A stretch of DNA of 6,088 nucleotides from Aquificaceae bacterium. Its GTDB lineage: Bacteria; Aquificota; Aquificia; Aquificales; Aquificaceae. This document shows positions 5,560 through 6,088 of this stretch, piece by piece. Numbering within the stretch: position 1 is the stretch's first letter; every line of letters begins with the position of its first letter. The notes beneath the pieces are model-generated. The model had not been told where the DNA came from. It saw only the letters and a program-made list of their open reading frames with translations, and ran no database searches. The position numbers were made by a program, and so were the translations under genes. The DNA is taken from assembly GCA_015487535.1 (NCBI GenBank), contig WFPN01000249.1, forward strand, positions 1-6,088, read 5' to 3'.

Positions 5560-6008
5560 AACTCCCCCTTCACCTCTCTGATGGCAGATTTAACATCCTG
5601 ATCCGCCTTCTTAAAGAGCTCCTTCGCCTGATCGGAGAGATCCTTCTTAAAGACCTTGAGGAGTGTGTCCACGTTTATGAACCCTACAACCACCGAACCG
5701 TCCTCCCTCTCGTAGAGGTATATTCTGCAGGGGGCCATAACGCCGAGCTGTGGGAACTCCCTAAATATCTTCTCCGCATAGGATAGATTGCAGACCAGCA
5801 TATAAGAGAACCTCGGCTTCTCAGTAGAGACATCGACTACACCGAGAACGTTCATATTCCTCCCATCTAACGCGGTCTTTAGAAGGAGCTTCACGTCTTC
5901 AAAGTCCATGCCTTCGATCACTTCCTCGTACTGGAGAGGGTGTTCCTTTCTCTCCTGTGCTACCAGCAGGCTCGCGAATATAAGCAGGACCAGGAGTAGC
6001 TTCCTCAT
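5556..6008 (-). CDS. Exported DUF302 domain protein
   Basis: A 150-residue protein. Residues 1-17 form a Sec signal peptide (MRKLLLVLLIFASLLVA, then QERKE), so the mature part is expected in the periplasm. The mature region matches the DUF302 pattern: a helix (FEDVKLLLKTAL), a strand with NVLGVVDVS (53-61), then FSYMLVCNLSYAEKIF (67-82), a short loop, LGVMAPCRIYLYERED (88-103), and VVVGFINVDTLL (106-117). Cys73 and Cys94 sit at the two positions where DUF302 proteins commonly have cysteine (VCN and PCR). The C-terminal 30 residues are a charged helix. DUF302 has no firmly assigned biochemical activity, though members often occur in chemolithotrophs near sulfur-metabolism genes. It is translationally coupled on both sides by ATGA overlaps, upstream to an unidentified gene and downstream to the MBL hydrolase, so the three probably work together. 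It is not a cytochrome, because no CXXCH is present. Confidence 0.85.
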   Translation of the reverse strand: MRKLLLVLLIFASLLVAQERKEHPLQYEEVIEGMDFEDVKLLLKTALDGRNMNVLGVVDVSTEKPRFSYMLVCNLSYAEKIFREFPQLGVMAPCRIYLYEREDGSVVVGFINVDTLLKVFKKDLSDQAKELFKKADQDVKSAIREVKGEL

Positions 6009-6088
6009 CGTTTCTCTCCCTTCGCGACCTCGGCCATAGCTATCCGGAGTTTCTGGTACGTGTCCACTATTATCTGGGCGTACCTGTC
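6005..6088 (-). CDS. Unidentified protein, C-terminal fragment
   Basis: An open minus-strand frame enters from the right edge and ends in TGA at 6007-6005, giving 27 residues that start DRYAQIIVDTYQKLRIAMAE and finish VAKGEKR. The stop overlaps the DUF302 start codon (ATGA), the same arrangement as the next gene pair, which strongly suggests it is a real gene in the same operon. The fragment is one probable amphipathic helix with a basic end and no haem or metal motif. I do not recognise the family. The operon context (exported DUF302 and SoxH-like proteins) would fit a sulfur-oxidation or other periplasmic redox protein, but this is a guess. Confidence 0.7.
   Translation of the reverse strand, partial: DRYAQIIVDTYQKLRIAMAEVAKGEKR
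6016..6022 (-). promoter_or_regulatory. Shine-Dalgarno site of the DUF302 gene
   Basis: AAGGGAG on the minus strand lies 7 bases before the ATG at 6008, inside the end of the preceding gene. It supports this ATG, which immediately precedes the signal peptide. Confidence 0.6.

Noticed and set aside
1..6088. Mobile, defence or CRISPR-like structures.
   Set aside because: I saw no repeat array, transposase, integrase, toxin-antitoxin pair, tRNA or compositional break. Gene content is housekeeping plus a small periplasmic operon.

Overview
This window looks like gene-dense chromosome from a thermophilic, chemolithotrophic bacterium, most likely of the Aquificales (Hydrogenobacter/Thermocrinis/Aquifex-type). 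The best clue is the small cytochrome c at 222-614, whose haem domain closely resembles (from memory, not by search) the Hydrogenobacter c-552 / Aquifex c-555 group. AGG/AGA arginine and ATA isoleucine codons, Lys/Glu-rich proteins and almost no intergenic DNA fit the same picture. The taxonomic call is inference.

Layout. (1) 1-614, plus strand: the end of alaS, then a lipid-anchored monohaem cytochrome c only 14 bp downstream. (2) 607-1656, minus strand: alanine racemase (alr), converging on the cytochrome gene with an 8-bp overlap of coding ends. (3) 1657-1688: a 32-bp divergent intergenic region with a -10-like hexamer on each strand, each placed so that its transcript would start at or next to the start codon (alr GTG, gnd ATG). 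Neither gene has a convincing Shine-Dalgarno sequence. (4) 1689-4633, plus strand: a tightly overlapped operon gnd-zwf-pgl encoding the whole oxidative pentose phosphate branch. Zwf oxidises glucose-6-phosphate, Pgl hydrolyses the lactone, and Gnd oxidatively decarboxylates 6-phosphogluconate to ribulose-5-phosphate. (5) 4591-6088, minus strand: a second operon converging on pgl with a 43-bp coding overlap. In transcription order it holds an unidentified gene (only its last 27 codons are here), an exported DUF302 protein and an exported metallo-beta-lactamase-fold hydrolase. They are joined by two ATGA stop/start overlaps.

There is no gene-free stretch over about 35 bp. I saw no tRNA, rRNA, CRISPR array, insertion sequence, long repeat or convincing intrinsic terminator. 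Most of the window is housekeeping or central metabolism. The parts most worth a second look are the probable leaderless divergent promoter pair, the small exported DUF302/metallohydrolase operon of unknown role, and the mixed cofactor signature of the pentose phosphate operon. I do not see a clearly new multi-gene defence or mobile system.
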